Shown piece by piece: positions 36,690 to 46,390 of a DNA stretch of 64,000 bases (position 1 is its first letter; every line of letters begins with the position of its first letter). The translations under genes were made by a program, and so were the position numbers. Origin of the DNA: Nitrospira sp. (GTDB taxonomy: Bacteria > Nitrospirota > Nitrospiria > Nitrospirales > Nitrospiraceae); NCBI GenBank assembly GCA_018242765.1, contig JAFEBH010000001.1, forward strand, positions 1 through 64,000. The letters are read 5' to 3'. The notes beneath the pieces are model-generated. The model saw nothing but the letters and a program-made list of their open reading frames with translations, was not told the origin of the DNA and did not search any database.

Positions 36690-38264
36690 CTAGCGGAACA
36701 GCAGCTCGTAAGCAGATTTGTTGGCTCGCTCCATGGCCATGAGTTGTCGTCGAATGCCCTGATCCTCTGTTCGGGCGAATCTTGCTAAATTGACTAGTTC
36801 GAGGTGTTCCAGTGTCTGGGCTTCTTCGGATTCGATCAGATCGATCGCACTTTCTAATACATCCAGCAGGACTCCGTTAGAGGCCTGGACCAACGCGCGT
36901 GCGGCTGCATCGCGATCCGGGTCCCGACGTCGACCGGGCATATCGAGATGGGTGTCGAACAATAGCCCTCGCAGCACATTCCATGTCGCATGTGTGCCGA
37001 AATTCCGTCCTTCGAAGGCCATCAAACAGAAGTCCCACAGCAAGTCGACACGTGGATCCATGAAGCGATACTCAGCCTCAAGCGACGATCCGTTGAGACG
37101 TCCTTCTTCACGTAACCGTCGTTCGATCGGTGTTCCCACATACGGCAAGGTTCGGCAAAACCCCGCCACTGCCCAGCCGTCTTCGGTAAACATGCGGAGG
37201 AATCCCATATTGTTGCGCGCGGTCTGTAGAGTGGACCAGGGTTCCAGTAACATGAATCCAAAATCGAAACTAACATCCAGCTCGCGGAGAATCTTTCCTG
37301 CATGAAGATGGACTGTCGGTTTCAAATGTTTGTTAAGAGCGGCAAGACTTGCATCATCGCCCCCTTCAACACCCATGTAGACATGACATAACCCTGCGGC
37401 GACGAGGGGGGCCAGCAGATCGGTGCGGATTTCGTCTGATCGGCAGGCGATTTTCCAGCGCATTTCTTCTTCTAGTCTGCGGCGAACGATTTCGCCGGCC
37501 ACCGCTTTTGCCCATGCTTTAGCCTCCGTCCCACCTGCAAGAAAGTCATCGTCCTGGAAGAGGATGAGCTTCACGCCACGTTCTCGTACTAAATACTCCA
37601 CTTCATCCACAACTTTGACTGGATTGCGGCGACGACGTCCGGTCGTTCCATTCGCCTCATAGAAGGTAATGATGGAGCAGAACGAACATTTCCATGGGCA
37701 GCCGCGTGATGCCAGCACCGATGCCGTGGGAAGATCTTGCCGTCGATAGTCGATGTCACGGCGATCAGGCTCGGGGAAATCATCGATATGGGTACGACCT
37801 TGGCGAGGTGGGTTGAGCACGGTCTTGCCCTGATCCAGCCAGGCAATGCCGGGAATTTGTTTCCAGAGTGGTGGATGATCGAGTTTTTCAACAATCTCGA
37901 TCAACGTATCTTCGCCCTCGAAGCGAACGACGGAGTCGAGCTCGGGAATGTGTCGGAACAATTCCTCTGGCTCGAAGGAGGCATAATGTCCGCCGATGGT
38001 GAAGTGTGCGTGTACGCCGGCGCTCCGTAGTGCACGGATCACCCGTGCAAATTGCGGGACCATATATTGGAAGATCAGCGAAAACCCTACAATATCAGGT
38101 TGCTCGGTTTGAATGAGTTGCAGCAAGGGCCCCAGATCGTTGCCGAAGGCAACGATCTGGGTATGGTGCCCCTGTTGCAGCAACCGACTGGAAAGATACC
38201 GAATTCCAAGGTTATCCTGGTCCTCGTACCCAACCAGGAGAACGCGCCGACTCAACACATTCAT
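36690..38264 (-). CDS. B12-binding-domain radical SAM protein
   Basis: A 524-residue enzyme with an N-terminal cobalamin-binding-like Rossmann domain (RVLLVGYEDQDNLGIRYLSS; IVGFSLIFQYMVPQFARV; HFTIGGHYASFEPEEL) and a radical SAM core with C189-PWK-C193-SF-C196. GVEGGDDASLAALNK and DFGFMLLEPWST follow. The B12 domain lacks the DxHxxG His, as is usual in this family. Members do methylations, ring contractions and other C-C chemistry on natural products or cofactors. The last residues are helix-rich and unassigned. Its ATG overlaps the stop of an unknown 331-residue gene (ATGA), so the two are translationally coupled and probably work together. Confidence 0.88.
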   Translation of the reverse strand: MNVLSRRVLLVGYEDQDNLGIRYLSSRLLQQGHHTQIVAFGNDLGPLLQLIQTEQPDIVGFSLIFQYMVPQFARVIRALRSAGVHAHFTIGGHYASFEPEELFRHIPELDSVVRFEGEDTLIEIVEKLDHPPLWKQIPGIAWLDQGKTVLNPPRQGRTHIDDFPEPDRRDIDYRRQDLPTASVLASRGCPWKCSFCSIITFYEANGTTGRRRRNPVKVVDEVEYLVRERGVKLILFQDDDFLAGGTEAKAWAKAVAGEIVRRRLEEEMRWKIACRSDEIRTDLLAPLVAAGLCHVYMGVEGGDDASLAALNKHLKPTVHLHAGKILRELDVSFDFGFMLLEPWSTLQTARNNMGFLRMFTEDGWAVAGFCRTLPYVGTPIERRLREEGRLNGSSLEAEYRFMDPRVDLLWDFCLMAFEGRNFGTHATWNVLRGLLFDTHLDMPGRRRDPDRDAAARALVQASNGVLLDVLESAIDLIESEEAQTLEHLELVNLARFARTEDQGIRRQLMAMERANKSAYELLFR

Positions 38265-39256
38265 TTTCTGGGTTTCGCGTTCTTCATCATGGATTCTAAC
38301 GTTCGCAGCGCCGCTTGGCCTCGGAGCAAGGTTGCCTTCGTCCCCGCAATCGTGCGCTTGAGGTCGGCAGGTTTCATCTTCTTGGCCGCACCAAGCAGGC
38401 TTTCAAACGTGTCGAATTCCGTGACAGCTCCCCCTCGTACGACGTCAAGCGATTCACTGATCAGTTTTAACCGAATGATATCTTCAGGGGACGGGTCGCC
38501 TTTATCGATGAACTTGCTTGGATCAAAGGCTCGAATGAGCTCAATCAGTTTTTTGAAAATGTCGACGTCAGGTTTCGCCGGCAGGACATAGCCCGCCATG
38601 AGAAAACTGCTGTTATTCTGGGGGACCATGAAAAACGGCGACGTCGAATTAGCGATACCGGTCACTCCGCTGCCTGAGGTGATGTCGTCGTCGTTTTCTT
38701 CAAAATAGCCGATGCCATCTCCACCATAGATGAGCTGTTGCCATGAGGAAAAGCTTAACAGTGGATCGCCGAGAGTGCGTTGGACATGGTCTTTGGCATG
38801 GATCGTTGCCGCTCCCCACTGTGTGAGAACAACATGATCATCGCCACCGCCTGGCCATGCGACCGGTGTGCCGCCTGGTGCATTGACAAATGTGCTGCCT
38901 GGCCCATCGATCGGAGTTGGATTAATCGGTCCAGTCCCGACCCAATGGGTAGCTGTTATCACGCGGGGTGGTCCTGGAGGACCATCCGTAGGAGTGCCGT
39001 AGTAGGCAGCGGCAGGCCACTCGGACCAGTTGGTAGGATGATTAAAAGTCCAGCGAACTTTACGCTTGCCGGTAATACGACGGCCGGTATCCCAGTAAAG
39101 GAATGACCGGGATACCCCATCAGCGTCCGGCAAGGACGGGGGTGCGGTTTGTTCAACTGTGGTGCCGGCAGCGGTGACTGTGACATCAAGTGATCCGAAC
39201 GAACTGAGATCAGTCGCCTCGGGAAATAATTTCCCCTTCGTCGTAAAGTGCCCCAT
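38261..39256 (-). CDS. hypothetical protein coupled to the radical SAM gene
   Basis: A 331-residue protein of no family I recognise. The N-terminal 230 residues are rich in Gly, Pro, Thr and Trp (RSFLYWDTGRR, VRWTFNHPTNWSEWP, YYGTPTDGPPGPPRV, VAWPGGGDDHVVLTQW) and look beta-structured. The last 100 are helical and basic (DIFKKLIELIRAFDPSKF to LRTLESMMKNAKPRK). No signal peptide. I chose ATG 39256 because GGGAGGG lies about 10 bases upstream. The upstream frame to 39325 lacks such a site. A 4-base overlap with the B12 radical SAM gene implies a stoichiometric pairing: substrate, chaperone or partner enzyme. Confidence 0.6.
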   Translation of the reverse strand: MGHFTTKGKLFPEATDLSSFGSLDVTVTAAGTTVEQTAPPSLPDADGVSRSFLYWDTGRRITGKRKVRWTFNHPTNWSEWPAAAYYGTPTDGPPGPPRVITATHWVGTGPINPTPIDGPGSTFVNAPGGTPVAWPGGGDDHVVLTQWGAATIHAKDHVQRTLGDPLLSFSSWQQLIYGGDGIGYFEENDDDITSGSGVTGIANSTSPFFMVPQNNSSFLMAGYVLPAKPDVDIFKKLIELIRAFDPSKFIDKGDPSPEDIIRLKLISESLDVVRGGAVTEFDTFESLLGAAKKMKPADLKRTIAGTKATLLRGQAALRTLESMMKNAKPRK

Positions 39257-39325
39257 AGCAACGTCCCTCCCTTTCGTGAATTGGTCTCCTGACGATAGGA
39301 CGGGTATTACTATCTCACCGTTCAT

Positions 39326-39664
39326 TAATTAAGAAAACCGAAATGCATCTCCACGTAGGGGAGTCTGAACGGCTCGAACGTATGAACTCAGCGAGAGTGT
39401 TTAGGCAGTATGCGTTTGATATGGGAATACTCTCCGTATCTGGATAGTCGCCGAAGAGTTTGGTGTGCTGAGTATCGAGAGAACGTAAACACGGGCATAC
39501 TCGTTTGGCTTACACCATGATTCCAAATCTATGGACAAAGCATTGTGGACGGGGTGACCGCAATTCGGTTGACGGACCCCATGGATCTGACGTATCGTGA
39601 GCGATCCATACTGTCAGGGTACAAGGCTGTCTTGTAGAGCCTGAACGAAGGAGCTACGACGACC
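39326..39664. other. divergent intergenic region before ispH
   Basis: About 340 bases with no gene visible, located between divergent genes. It contains the likely ispH promoter listed separately. The opposite-strand promoter for the radical SAM pair was not resolved. Confidence 0.4.
39569..39598 (+). promoter_or_regulatory. predicted sigma70 promoter of ispH
   Basis: TTGACG at 39569-39574 and TATCGT at 39593-39598 with an 18-base spacer, about 65 bases before the ispH ATG. The -10 box is only moderately good. Confidence 0.35.
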
Positions 39665-40627
39665 ATGAAGATATATCTCGCTAATCCCCGTGGGTTTTGC
39701 GCCGGAGTCGACCGGGCGATCGATATCGTGGATCTGTCGCTCAAAAAATACGGCGCGCCGATCTATGTTCGGCATGAGATCGTGCACAGCCGCCATGTCG
39801 TGAATACCCTTCGGCGAAAGGGCGCAGTCTTCGTGGAAGAGTTGAACGAAGTTCCTGAAGGGTCGGTCGTGATTTTCAGTGCGCATGGTGTCGCGAAATC
39901 GGTCTGGGAAGAAGCGAATCAGCGGCGTCTTCATGTCATTGATGCCACTTGCCCGCTCGTGATCAAGGTTCATAACGAAGTGAATCGTGACTATACCCAG
40001 GGCTATGAACTGATTCTCATCGGGCATGCGGGCCATCCGGAAGTCATTGGGACGCTCGGACAGGTTCCCGACAAGTTTCACTTGGTGTCCTCGGTGGAAG
40101 ACGTGGAAAAGCTTCAAGTCGACAACACAGTGAACCTCTCGTACGTCACCCAAACCACGTTGAGTGTCGATGAATGTCGGGACATCGTGGGCGCGCTGCA
40201 TCAGCGGTTTCCGAACATCAAGGGGCCCCATCAAGAAGATATCTGTTACGCCACGCAGAACCGGCAGAATGCAGTCAAAGAGTTGTCACGCCTCGTGGAT
40301 GTTATTCTCGTCATCGGGTCGCCGAACAGTTCCAATTCCAATCGCTTGCGGGAATTAGGAGAGCAGTGTGGCATTCCATCCTACCTCATCGATTCGGCTG
40401 CCGATATTGATCCGGTCTGGCTCGAAGGAGCCAAGGCCGTCGGCATTGCCGCCGGTGCGTCGGCGCCGGAAATTCTGGTCACGGAAGTCGTCGCGTTCTT
40501 GAGGGCGTCGGAGCCGTTCGAAGTCGAAGAATTGACCGTCATCGAGGAAGATGTCGAATTTCTTTTACCGAAGGAACTGGTTCAAATCGAGTCTTCGAAG
40601 AAGTCGATGGCTGGCGTGCCCAGATAG
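39665..40627 (+). CDS. ispH: 4-hydroxy-3-methylbut-2-enyl diphosphate reductase
   Basis: The last step of the MEP pathway, giving IPP and DMAPP. A 4Fe-4S enzyme of 320 residues whose cluster cysteines lie in [10 protein letters not shown] (near 13), DATCPLV (near 99) and [11 protein letters not shown] (near 196). FSAHGV and [10 protein letters not shown] carry substrate-binding His, and [13 protein letters not shown] is the usual SxN stretch. AAGGAG lies before the ATG at about 11 bases. It supplies isoprenoids for the hopanoid genes further down the window. Confidence 0.96.
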   Translation: MKIYLANPRGFCAGVDRAIDIVDLSLKKYGAPIYVRHEIVHSRHVVNTLRRKGAVFVEELNEVPEGSVVIFSAHGVAKSVWEEANQRRLHVIDATCPLVIKVHNEVNRDYTQGYELILIGHAGHPEVIGTLGQVPDKFHLVSSVEDVEKLQVDNTVNLSYVTQTTLSVDECRDIVGALHQRFPNIKGPHQEDICYATQNRQNAVKELSRLVDVILVIGSPNSSNSNRLRELGEQCGIPSYLIDSAADIDPVWLEGAKAVGIAAGASAPEILVTEVVAFLRASEPFEVEELTVIEEDVEFLLPKELVQIESSKKSMAGVPR

Positions 40628-40646
40628 TGTCACAATCGAACATGCG

Positions 40647-40699
40647 CTCACTGCCCATTCTCTCAGCTGTAGACGGGGCCCGTTGTTGTGGGCAGTGAG
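40647..40699. repeat. inverted repeat after ispH
   Basis: CTCACTGCCCA at 40647-40657 pairs perfectly with TGGGCAGTGAG at 40689-40699 around a 31-base loop containing a GGGCCC palindrome. Placed 20 bases after the ispH stop. It may protect or end the transcript, but no T run follows. Confidence 0.5.
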
Positions 40700-40790
40700 T
40701 GAGCGACATCCTCCATTTAGATTCTATTCCTAACCATGCCTATAAATTGTAGTGGTATGGCTTTCATCCCCTAGCTGCTGTGTTTTGATT

Positions 40791-40819
40791 TTGATTTCCT
40801 AAGACCTCTGTGGTACAAG
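40791..40819 (+). promoter_or_regulatory. possible sigma70 promoter of smc
   Basis: TTGATT (40791-40796) and TACAAG (40814-40819), 17-base spacer, about 70 bases before the smc ATG. Weak match, offered as the best candidate in the interval. Confidence 0.3.
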
Positions 40820-40892
40820 GTCCCGGAGTTTTTCGTTCCCAGGCGCATGCTCGTCGCGTACGGGTGGCGCGTGTAACCTTTAAGGTGAGCTG

Positions 40893-43800
40893 ATGCATTT
40901 AAAGACCATGAATATGACGGGTTTCAAGTCGTTTGCTGAGGCCAAAATTGAATTTCCCGAGGGAGTGACTGCAATCGTCGGTCCGAATGGAAGCGGGAAA
41001 AGCAACGTCGTGGATGCCATCCTCTGGGTACTGGGTGAGCAGAGTACCAAGACGCTCCGAAGCGAAAAGATGGAAGACGTCATTTTCAACGGAACTGAAT
41101 TGCGAAAGCCTCTGGGGATGGCTGAGGTTTCTCTGGTGATCGGCGGGCTTGACCCCACGATGATGAAGCTGGACGGAAGCTCCGGTCTTCCCAACGAACT
41201 GACCGACATGCAGGAGATGATGATTACTCGCCGGTTGTACCGTAACGGCGAAAGTGAATATCTCCTTAACAAAATCCAATGCCGACTCAAGGACATTCGC
41301 AGCTTGCTGCTTGATACGCGCGCGGGAAGCAAAGGGCATACGGTGATCGCCCAGGGACAGATCGACCAGATCTTGAATGCTTCGCCTCAAGACAGGCGTG
41401 AGTTGATCGAGGAGACGGCGGGTATCGTCCGTTACAAAAAGCAAAAGGCCGAGGCGCTGCGTAAGCTGGATGCCACCCAGCAAAATCTTCTCCGTGTCCG
41501 AGATATCGTGGCCGAGGTTAAAAAACAATTGAACTCTCTCGAGCGACAGGCGCGACAAGCGCGGACCTATCAGGCTTTGCAGGGGGAGGTGCGCGAGATT
41601 GAAGTAGCATTGCTGACCAAAGAGTTTCTGGTCTTGCGGCAAACGTTGCAGGAGGTCGAGAGCGACGTGCTGAGCCTTGACCGGCAAGAATCGGAGAAGG
41701 CGGCTGAACAGGCGCGACTCACGACGGATCTTGAACAGGCACGGCTCGATGCGATTGGCATGTCCGACACCATGGCTAAGATTCGTGAAGAATTGGCGGG
41801 CGTTGAGCAGCAACAAGCTCAGGCGTTGACCGCGGCGGAAGTCGAGCGGAGTCGAGGGCAATTGTTTGAACAACAACAGGTGCAGGAGTCGGCTGAACTC
41901 GAGGAACTCGTTCGTTCACAGGGACAGGTCTCCGAGACGCTGCAGACGATTGAGACCTCCCTACGATCGGTGGAAGAGGAGATGGCGCTTCGAGTTCAGA
42001 CGCTTGAGGAGTTGGACCAGGAGCTCATGCGCTTGATCAGTCAGCGGGCAGCGGCCGTCTCAGAAGAGGAGCGAGGCCGTAAGGATGTGTTGCAGCTGGC
42101 TGTTCTTGTCGCAAACACTGAACAGACGATCTCGCAATTGGCAAGACGGATGGAAGACCTCGTGGGGCGCGGCGCACGGCTGACTGCGGAACGAGAGGAT
42201 CTCGGTGGTCAGCGTACCATGGCGATCGATCGGCATGACTCATTGCGGAAAGAGTATGGCGATGTCGATCGGCGGGTGTCGGAACTGCGCACGGAGTTGC
42301 GGGCGGTACAGGAAGAGGCTGCTCAAGCTGCGGGGAGTTTGCAATCGTTGGATCAGGTGATTTTGCGGCGGTCGGAGGAGCTGGCGGGAGTAGATTCACG
42401 TCTTGAGGCGCTCCAAAGTGTGGTACGTGAAGAAATGGGCTACGGTCGACAGGGCGAGCAACAAGGGCCTGCCCTCAAGTCGTGTGAAGGCGTGCGGGAT
42501 GCGGTGGCCGAGTGGTTGGTCATTCCTTCCGGAATGGAACGTGCGGTCGAGGCGGTGCTGGGGGAGCGTGTTCGCGGATGGTTCGTGGATGAGCCGTCGG
42601 TCGGCAAACGGCTGATTCAGTTCCTCCAACAGGAGGCGCTCGGGAGAGGCAGTTTTATCCCGCAGCGTCCACGGTGGGACGGGGCTTCGACGCCCTCATG
42701 GTGGCCGGCAATCGCTGCAGAGCCCGGTGTGGTCGGGCGAGCGGTCGATTTGATTCAAACTGATGCAGCTCGATCGGCGGCTCGCGATGCCCTGTTTGAT
42801 CGTGTGGTGATCGTTCGGTCCTTGGACCAGGCGTTGCAGCTGTGGGAACGACAGGAATGGGGCGCTCCTCACGGACCGATTCTCGTCACTCTGGATGGAG
42901 AAGTCGTGGATGCCTCCGGAATCGTGACGGGTGGTCAGGTGCAAAGTACGCCAGGTCTGCTTGAGCGTCGTCGAGAGGTGATCGACCTCGAAACCAAACG
43001 ACAGTCCTTCGTGGCGGAACTTGATCAGAGTAAGCAACAGCGGGACATGGTTTTTGCACAGATTCAGATGCTCACGCAGCGTGACCGCCAGCTCGGAGAT
43101 GCTCTGCGCGATGCGGAGATGCAGAATCTGTCCTTGCGCAAAGACGAGGAAAAGCTCCAGCATGTGTTGGCCGATCTCGATCAGCGTTTGCAGGCGGTGG
43201 ACGCAGAGATTCAGGAGGGCCTGAGTGAGCGAGGGAGGGTGGAGGACGAATCACACTCAGTTCAAGCCCAACTGGGGCAATGGATCGCCGAGAAAAATGG
43301 ACAAGATGCGTTGGTAGCAAGAGTGCGAGAACGTCTAGGGTTGCTTGACCAGACCATGAACCAGCATCAGGAACAGGTTACTCAGGCCAAGCTGACCGTG
43401 GAGGGATTACGTGCAAAGCGGGAACATGAACAGCTGAATCGTGCCCGCGTGACGCAGCAGATCCAGGAGTCCGAAGAGCGGCGCCGCATCCTGGGCGAAC
43501 ACCTAGACAGTTTGAAGGGCTTGATTGAACGGAGTCGAGAACAACAGGTTTTGCAGGAGACGCTTTGCCGGGACCGCGGAGTGACTGCCGGGCAGGTGAA
43601 GGGCGAATTGGTTGCGGCCCAGGAACGACAAGCGCAGCACATGGCCACGAGTCAAACACTTGAAGCCGGATTAGAGGAGATACGGCGGGGGATGTCGGTC
43701 GTCCGAGATGCCCGCATGACTGTGGAGGTTCGCCGTGCCGAGGTGCGGATGCATTTGGGGACGGTGGAGGGTACGTTGGCCGGCACCTATCAAATTGATC

Positions 43801-44573
43801 CACTGACACTCATCGATACTCCACCGCAATCAGACGGCTCGATGGGCGAAACAGATGTCGCCCCGCGACAGGCGGCGGACGAGCGTTCGGATGTCGAGCT
43901 GAAAGAACAGTTGCAGAAACTTCGTGATCGGCTGGATCGCATGGGGCCCATCAATCTGGCCGCAATCAGCGAGCATCAGGAATTGGAGGAACGTCACACC
44001 TTCCTCTCGGCGCAGGAGCAAGACCTCTCAAACTCGATTGCCTCTTTGAAGGAAATCATCCAACGTATTAATCGGACCACAAAGGAAATGTTTGCCGCCA
44101 CCTATGATGAATTGCAGCAGAAATTCACCGAGGTGTTCGGACAATTTTTCCCGGGAGGACGGGCTGAACTGCAGTTGATCGAGGAACCGCCGTTGGAAAA
44201 CGGAGAACCGTCCGGCAATCAAGAGCCCGGCATTGAGATTGTTGCTCAACCTCCAGGTAAGCGGCTCAAAAGCATTACGATGCTGTCGGGTGGTGAAAAA
44301 ACCTTGACGGCGATGGCGCTCTTGTTTGCAAGTTTCCTCATCAGGCCGACTCCATTCTGTCTGTTGGACGAAATCGACGCGCCGCTGGATGAAGAAAATA
44401 TCGGGCGGTTTACGGCGGTCTTGAAAGACTTGGCACAAAATGCCCAATTTCTCGTCATTACGCACAATAAACGCACGATGAGCATCGCTGATTCGCTCTT
44501 CGGCGTGACGATGGAAGAACCCGGTGTGTCGAAGCTTGTGTCCGTAAGACTTGGAGAGTTGCAACCGGCTTAA
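40893..44573 (+). CDS. smc: chromosome segregation protein SMC
   Basis: A condensin ATPase of 1226 residues. The Walker A motif [14 protein letters not shown] is near residue 30. Two long coiled-coil arms rich in Glu/Gln/Leu/Arg flank a hinge (about 525-660: [20 protein letters not shown], then [19 protein letters not shown]). The C-terminal half-head has [17 protein letters not shown] near 1130 and the Walker [20 protein letters not shown] near 1155, then a D-loop. It organises and separates chromosomes with ScpA/ScpB, which are not in this window. AAGGTGA ribosome site 7 bases before ATG. Length is typical. Confidence 0.96.
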   Translation: MHLKTMNMTGFKSFAEAKIEFPEGVTAIVGPNGSGKSNVVDAILWVLGEQSTKTLRSEKMEDVIFNGTELRKPLGMAEVSLVIGGLDPTMMKLDGSSGLPNELTDMQEMMITRRLYRNGESEYLLNKIQCRLKDIRSLLLDTRAGSKGHTVIAQGQIDQILNASPQDRRELIEETAGIVRYKKQKAEALRKLDATQQNLLRVRDIVAEVKKQLNSLERQARQARTYQALQGEVREIEVALLTKEFLVLRQTLQEVESDVLSLDRQESEKAAEQARLTTDLEQARLDAIGMSDTMAKIREELAGVEQQQAQALTAAEVERSRGQLFEQQQVQESAELEELVRSQGQVSETLQTIETSLRSVEEEMALRVQTLEELDQELMRLISQRAAAVSEEERGRKDVLQLAVLVANTEQTISQLARRMEDLVGRGARLTAEREDLGGQRTMAIDRHDSLRKEYGDVDRRVSELRTELRAVQEEAAQAAGSLQSLDQVILRRSEELAGVDSRLEALQSVVREEMGYGRQGEQQGPALKSCEGVRDAVAEWLVIPSGMERAVEAVLGERVRGWFVDEPSVGKRLIQFLQQEALGRGSFIPQRPRWDGASTPSWWPAIAAEPGVVGRAVDLIQTDAARSAARDALFDRVVIVRSLDQALQLWERQEWGAPHGPILVTLDGEVVDASGIVTGGQVQSTPGLLERRREVIDLETKRQSFVAELDQSKQQRDMVFAQIQMLTQRDRQLGDALRDAEMQNLSLRKDEEKLQHVLADLDQRLQAVDAEIQEGLSERGRVEDESHSVQAQLGQWIAEKNGQDALVARVRERLGLLDQTMNQHQEQVTQAKLTVEGLRAKREHEQLNRARVTQQIQESEERRRILGEHLDSLKGLIERSREQQVLQETLCRDRGVTAGQVKGELVAAQERQAQHMATSQTLEAGLEEIRRGMSVVRDARMTVEVRRAEVRMHLGTVEGTLAGTYQIDPLTLIDTPPQSDGSMGETDVAPRQAADERSDVELKEQLQKLRDRLDRMGPINLAAISEHQELEERHTFLSAQEQDLSNSIASLKEIIQRINRTTKEMFAATYDELQQKFTEVFGQFFPGGRAELQLIEEPPLENGEPSGNQEPGIEIVAQPPGKRLKSITMLSGGEKTLTAMALLFASFLIRPTPFCLLDEIDAPLDEENIGRFTAVLKDLAQNAQFLVITHNKRTMSIADSLFGVTMEEPGVSKLVSVRLGELQPA

Positions 44574-44679
44574 TGGTTTGATCACGGACGAGCGGCCATG
44601 TTTCGATGCTACTCTCCTCAGGATCTGACTCTGCAGAGACCGATGGGTTGCTCTGAACCTGTGTCTATACGATCAGCGG

Positions 44680-45381
44680 TCATTCTTCTTCCAATTGAAT
44701 TGTTTCCACATGGACTCGGGCAATGCCCTGCTCGACGAAGCCGAGTTGTTCGGCCGCTCCCCGGCTCACGTCAATGATGCGCTTGCCGGAGTCGGGGTTG
44801 TGCTGACTGGGAAAGGGGCCACGGTCATTTACTCGGACGATGATCGATCGTCCGTTCTCGATGTTCGTGACCTGCACGTGAGTCGGGAGCGGCAAATACT
44901 TATGGGCTGCCGTCAGCGCTCTGGGGTTGAACAGCTCGCCGTTGGCCGTCATAGAGCCTCCTGGTTGCCGCTTCGTTTCTTCCCCATACCACGAGGCCAA
45001 TCCCGTTTCTTCGTAGGTCTGTGCACTGGCCACGGTCATTGGAGTATAGCGGGAACCCTTGACGGTATAGGGAGCTGTTTTCACACGTCCTAATCGAATC
45101 GCTTCTGTGACCGGGAGGCCGTCGATGGTTTGGAGATCTTCCCTGACCAAGGGGTAGTCCAATGGAGCACGGACGACTTCGAAGGTAAACTTGCCGATCT
45201 GATAGACGAGTTTCGTCGTTTCTTTCGTGAATTGATACGTTCCTCGTACGACCCATAGGGTTCCTTTGATCGTACCCTTGACGATGCGATAGCCGGTCTT
45301 GATCGTTGAGCCGGTTGTCTTGAGTACCGAGCAAGAGGTGAGGGCGATCATGGAGATGGTCAGCAACCAGAGCGGGATCAT
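44680..45381 (-). CDS. rlpA: RlpA-like septal/rare lipoprotein (DPBB domain)
   Basis: A 233-residue lipoprotein. The signal PLWLLTISMIALTSC (lipobox L-T-S-C near residue 17) puts it at the outer membrane. After a variable stretch comes the double-psi beta-barrel: GLASWYGEETKRQPGGSMTANGEL (with the catalytic-type Glu/Asp region), TAAHKYLPLPTHVQVTNIENGRS and VRVNDRGPFPSQHNP. RlpA proteins bind or cleave denuded peptidoglycan at the septum. No SPOR domain is present at the C-terminus, unlike E. coli RlpA. The start may be ATG 45381 or GTG 45393. Confidence 0.9.
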   Translation of the reverse strand: MIPLWLLTISMIALTSCSVLKTTGSTIKTGYRIVKGTIKGTLWVVRGTYQFTKETTKLVYQIGKFTFEVVRAPLDYPLVREDLQTIDGLPVTEAIRLGRVKTAPYTVKGSRYTPMTVASAQTYEETGLASWYGEETKRQPGGSMTANGELFNPRALTAAHKYLPLPTHVQVTNIENGRSIIVRVNDRGPFPSQHNPDSGKRIIDVSRGAAEQLGFVEQGIARVHVETIQLEEE

Positions 45382-45710
45382 GAGGCAGTACACCCGCCCA
45401 CTTTCATGAGGAATTCGACCGAGGTATCGATGGGATCTCACGACAACTGTAATGATGGACCAGTTCTATGTGGGTGGCAAGGCGAAGGCCAATCAAGAGC
45501 ACAGTACTTTACAGCAAAGGATGATCAGCCTGTGACTCCTACGTCGACCATGCCGCGAGTGAAAGATGTGGGGGATCAGTCCTGTGAGAAAACGGGGGTG
45601 GTTCAATAAGTCTCAAGTCGGAAAGGTGGTTTTTATATGAGAGGAGGATAGGCTCGAGTATTCTGTGGGTGTAGCAATAGGGAGATGCTACTGATAGCAG
45701 GGGGGTACTC

Positions 45711-45956
45711 ATGACACCTGTTCAAGGACCAGTCAGGCACCCATATCAGCAATCGGTCGACGAGCTTGCTCGCACTCGGGTGATTTGGGAGACGCTTTGT
45801 CGCCCGAGTGGAAAAATTGAAGGAACGTCTGTTCGCCAAGCAGATGAGGAGCTGGGGGATCATCCATTGGCGCCTGCCATGGGGATTCTCAATGGACTGC
45901 GGTTAGCAGTCGTCATGTGGGGCTTTGTTTTCCTGGGTCTTGTCTTGATATGGTGA
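45711..45956 (+). CDS. small membrane protein of unknown function
   Basis: An 81-residue protein. The first 55 residues are hydrophilic (HPYQQSVDELARTRVIWETL) and the end is one C-terminal hydrophobic helix (LRLAVVMWGFVFLGLVLIW), a tail-anchored layout. A G-rich site (AGGGGGG) is 5-6 bases before ATG. No family recognised. It stands alone ahead of the hopanoid region and is the only gene between rlpA and the long leader of shc. Confidence 0.6.
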   Translation: MTPVQGPVRHPYQQSVDELARTRVIWETLCRPSGKIEGTSVRQADEELGDHPLAPAMGILNGLRLAVVMWGFVFLGLVLIW

Positions 45957-46258
45957 TCCGCCGGCTCTGCGTCGGGTTGACGGCGCGTTCCTCCAGTGAC
46001 GTCCTTCTTAGGATCGTTGTCGCGCCTCAATCATAGGCGTATCGCATAGAGACGACGGTGCGTGCTGTCTCCAACCGATTTCATCAAGAACACGAGAGGA
46101 CGCGTGTGAGCTTCATCGCCATACCAAAAACCGCATCGCGTCTTGTCTCATACTAGGTTCTTCAAGCATCTGTTCCTGATCTCCGTGATACTACTATTCT
46201 CAATGACCGGGGGCGCCTGAATCTGATAGAGACATCAGACACTTCTGCCTCCCCGTGC
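45957..46258. other. intergenic region upstream of the hopanoid operon
   Basis: Roughly 300 bases without a recognisable gene or strong hairpin. It ends in the shc promoter. Confidence 0.35.
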
Positions 46259-46287
46259 TTGACTCGATTTTGGGTGTCTGTTATAAC
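46259..46287 (+). promoter_or_regulatory. strong sigma70 promoter of the shc-mla operon
   Basis: TTGACT at 46259-46264 and TATAAC at 46282-46287, ideal 17-base spacer. Transcription should begin near 46294, giving a leader of about 97 bases before the shc ATG. It is the only good promoter seen before the whole series from shc to the outer-membrane barrel. Confidence 0.65.
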
Positions 46288-46390
46288 GCTCCAGTGCTTG
46301 TGTAGGTTTTTGCAATCACATACAGGGAGACCTGTTGTAGATGATGGTTTCTTTCCTGCCGTGCTTTATTGTGTTGAGTCCTAACCATTC

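Noticed and set aside
40647..40699. Intrinsic terminator after ispH
   Set aside because: Good stem but a 31-base loop and no T run on either strand; listed as an inverted repeat instead.
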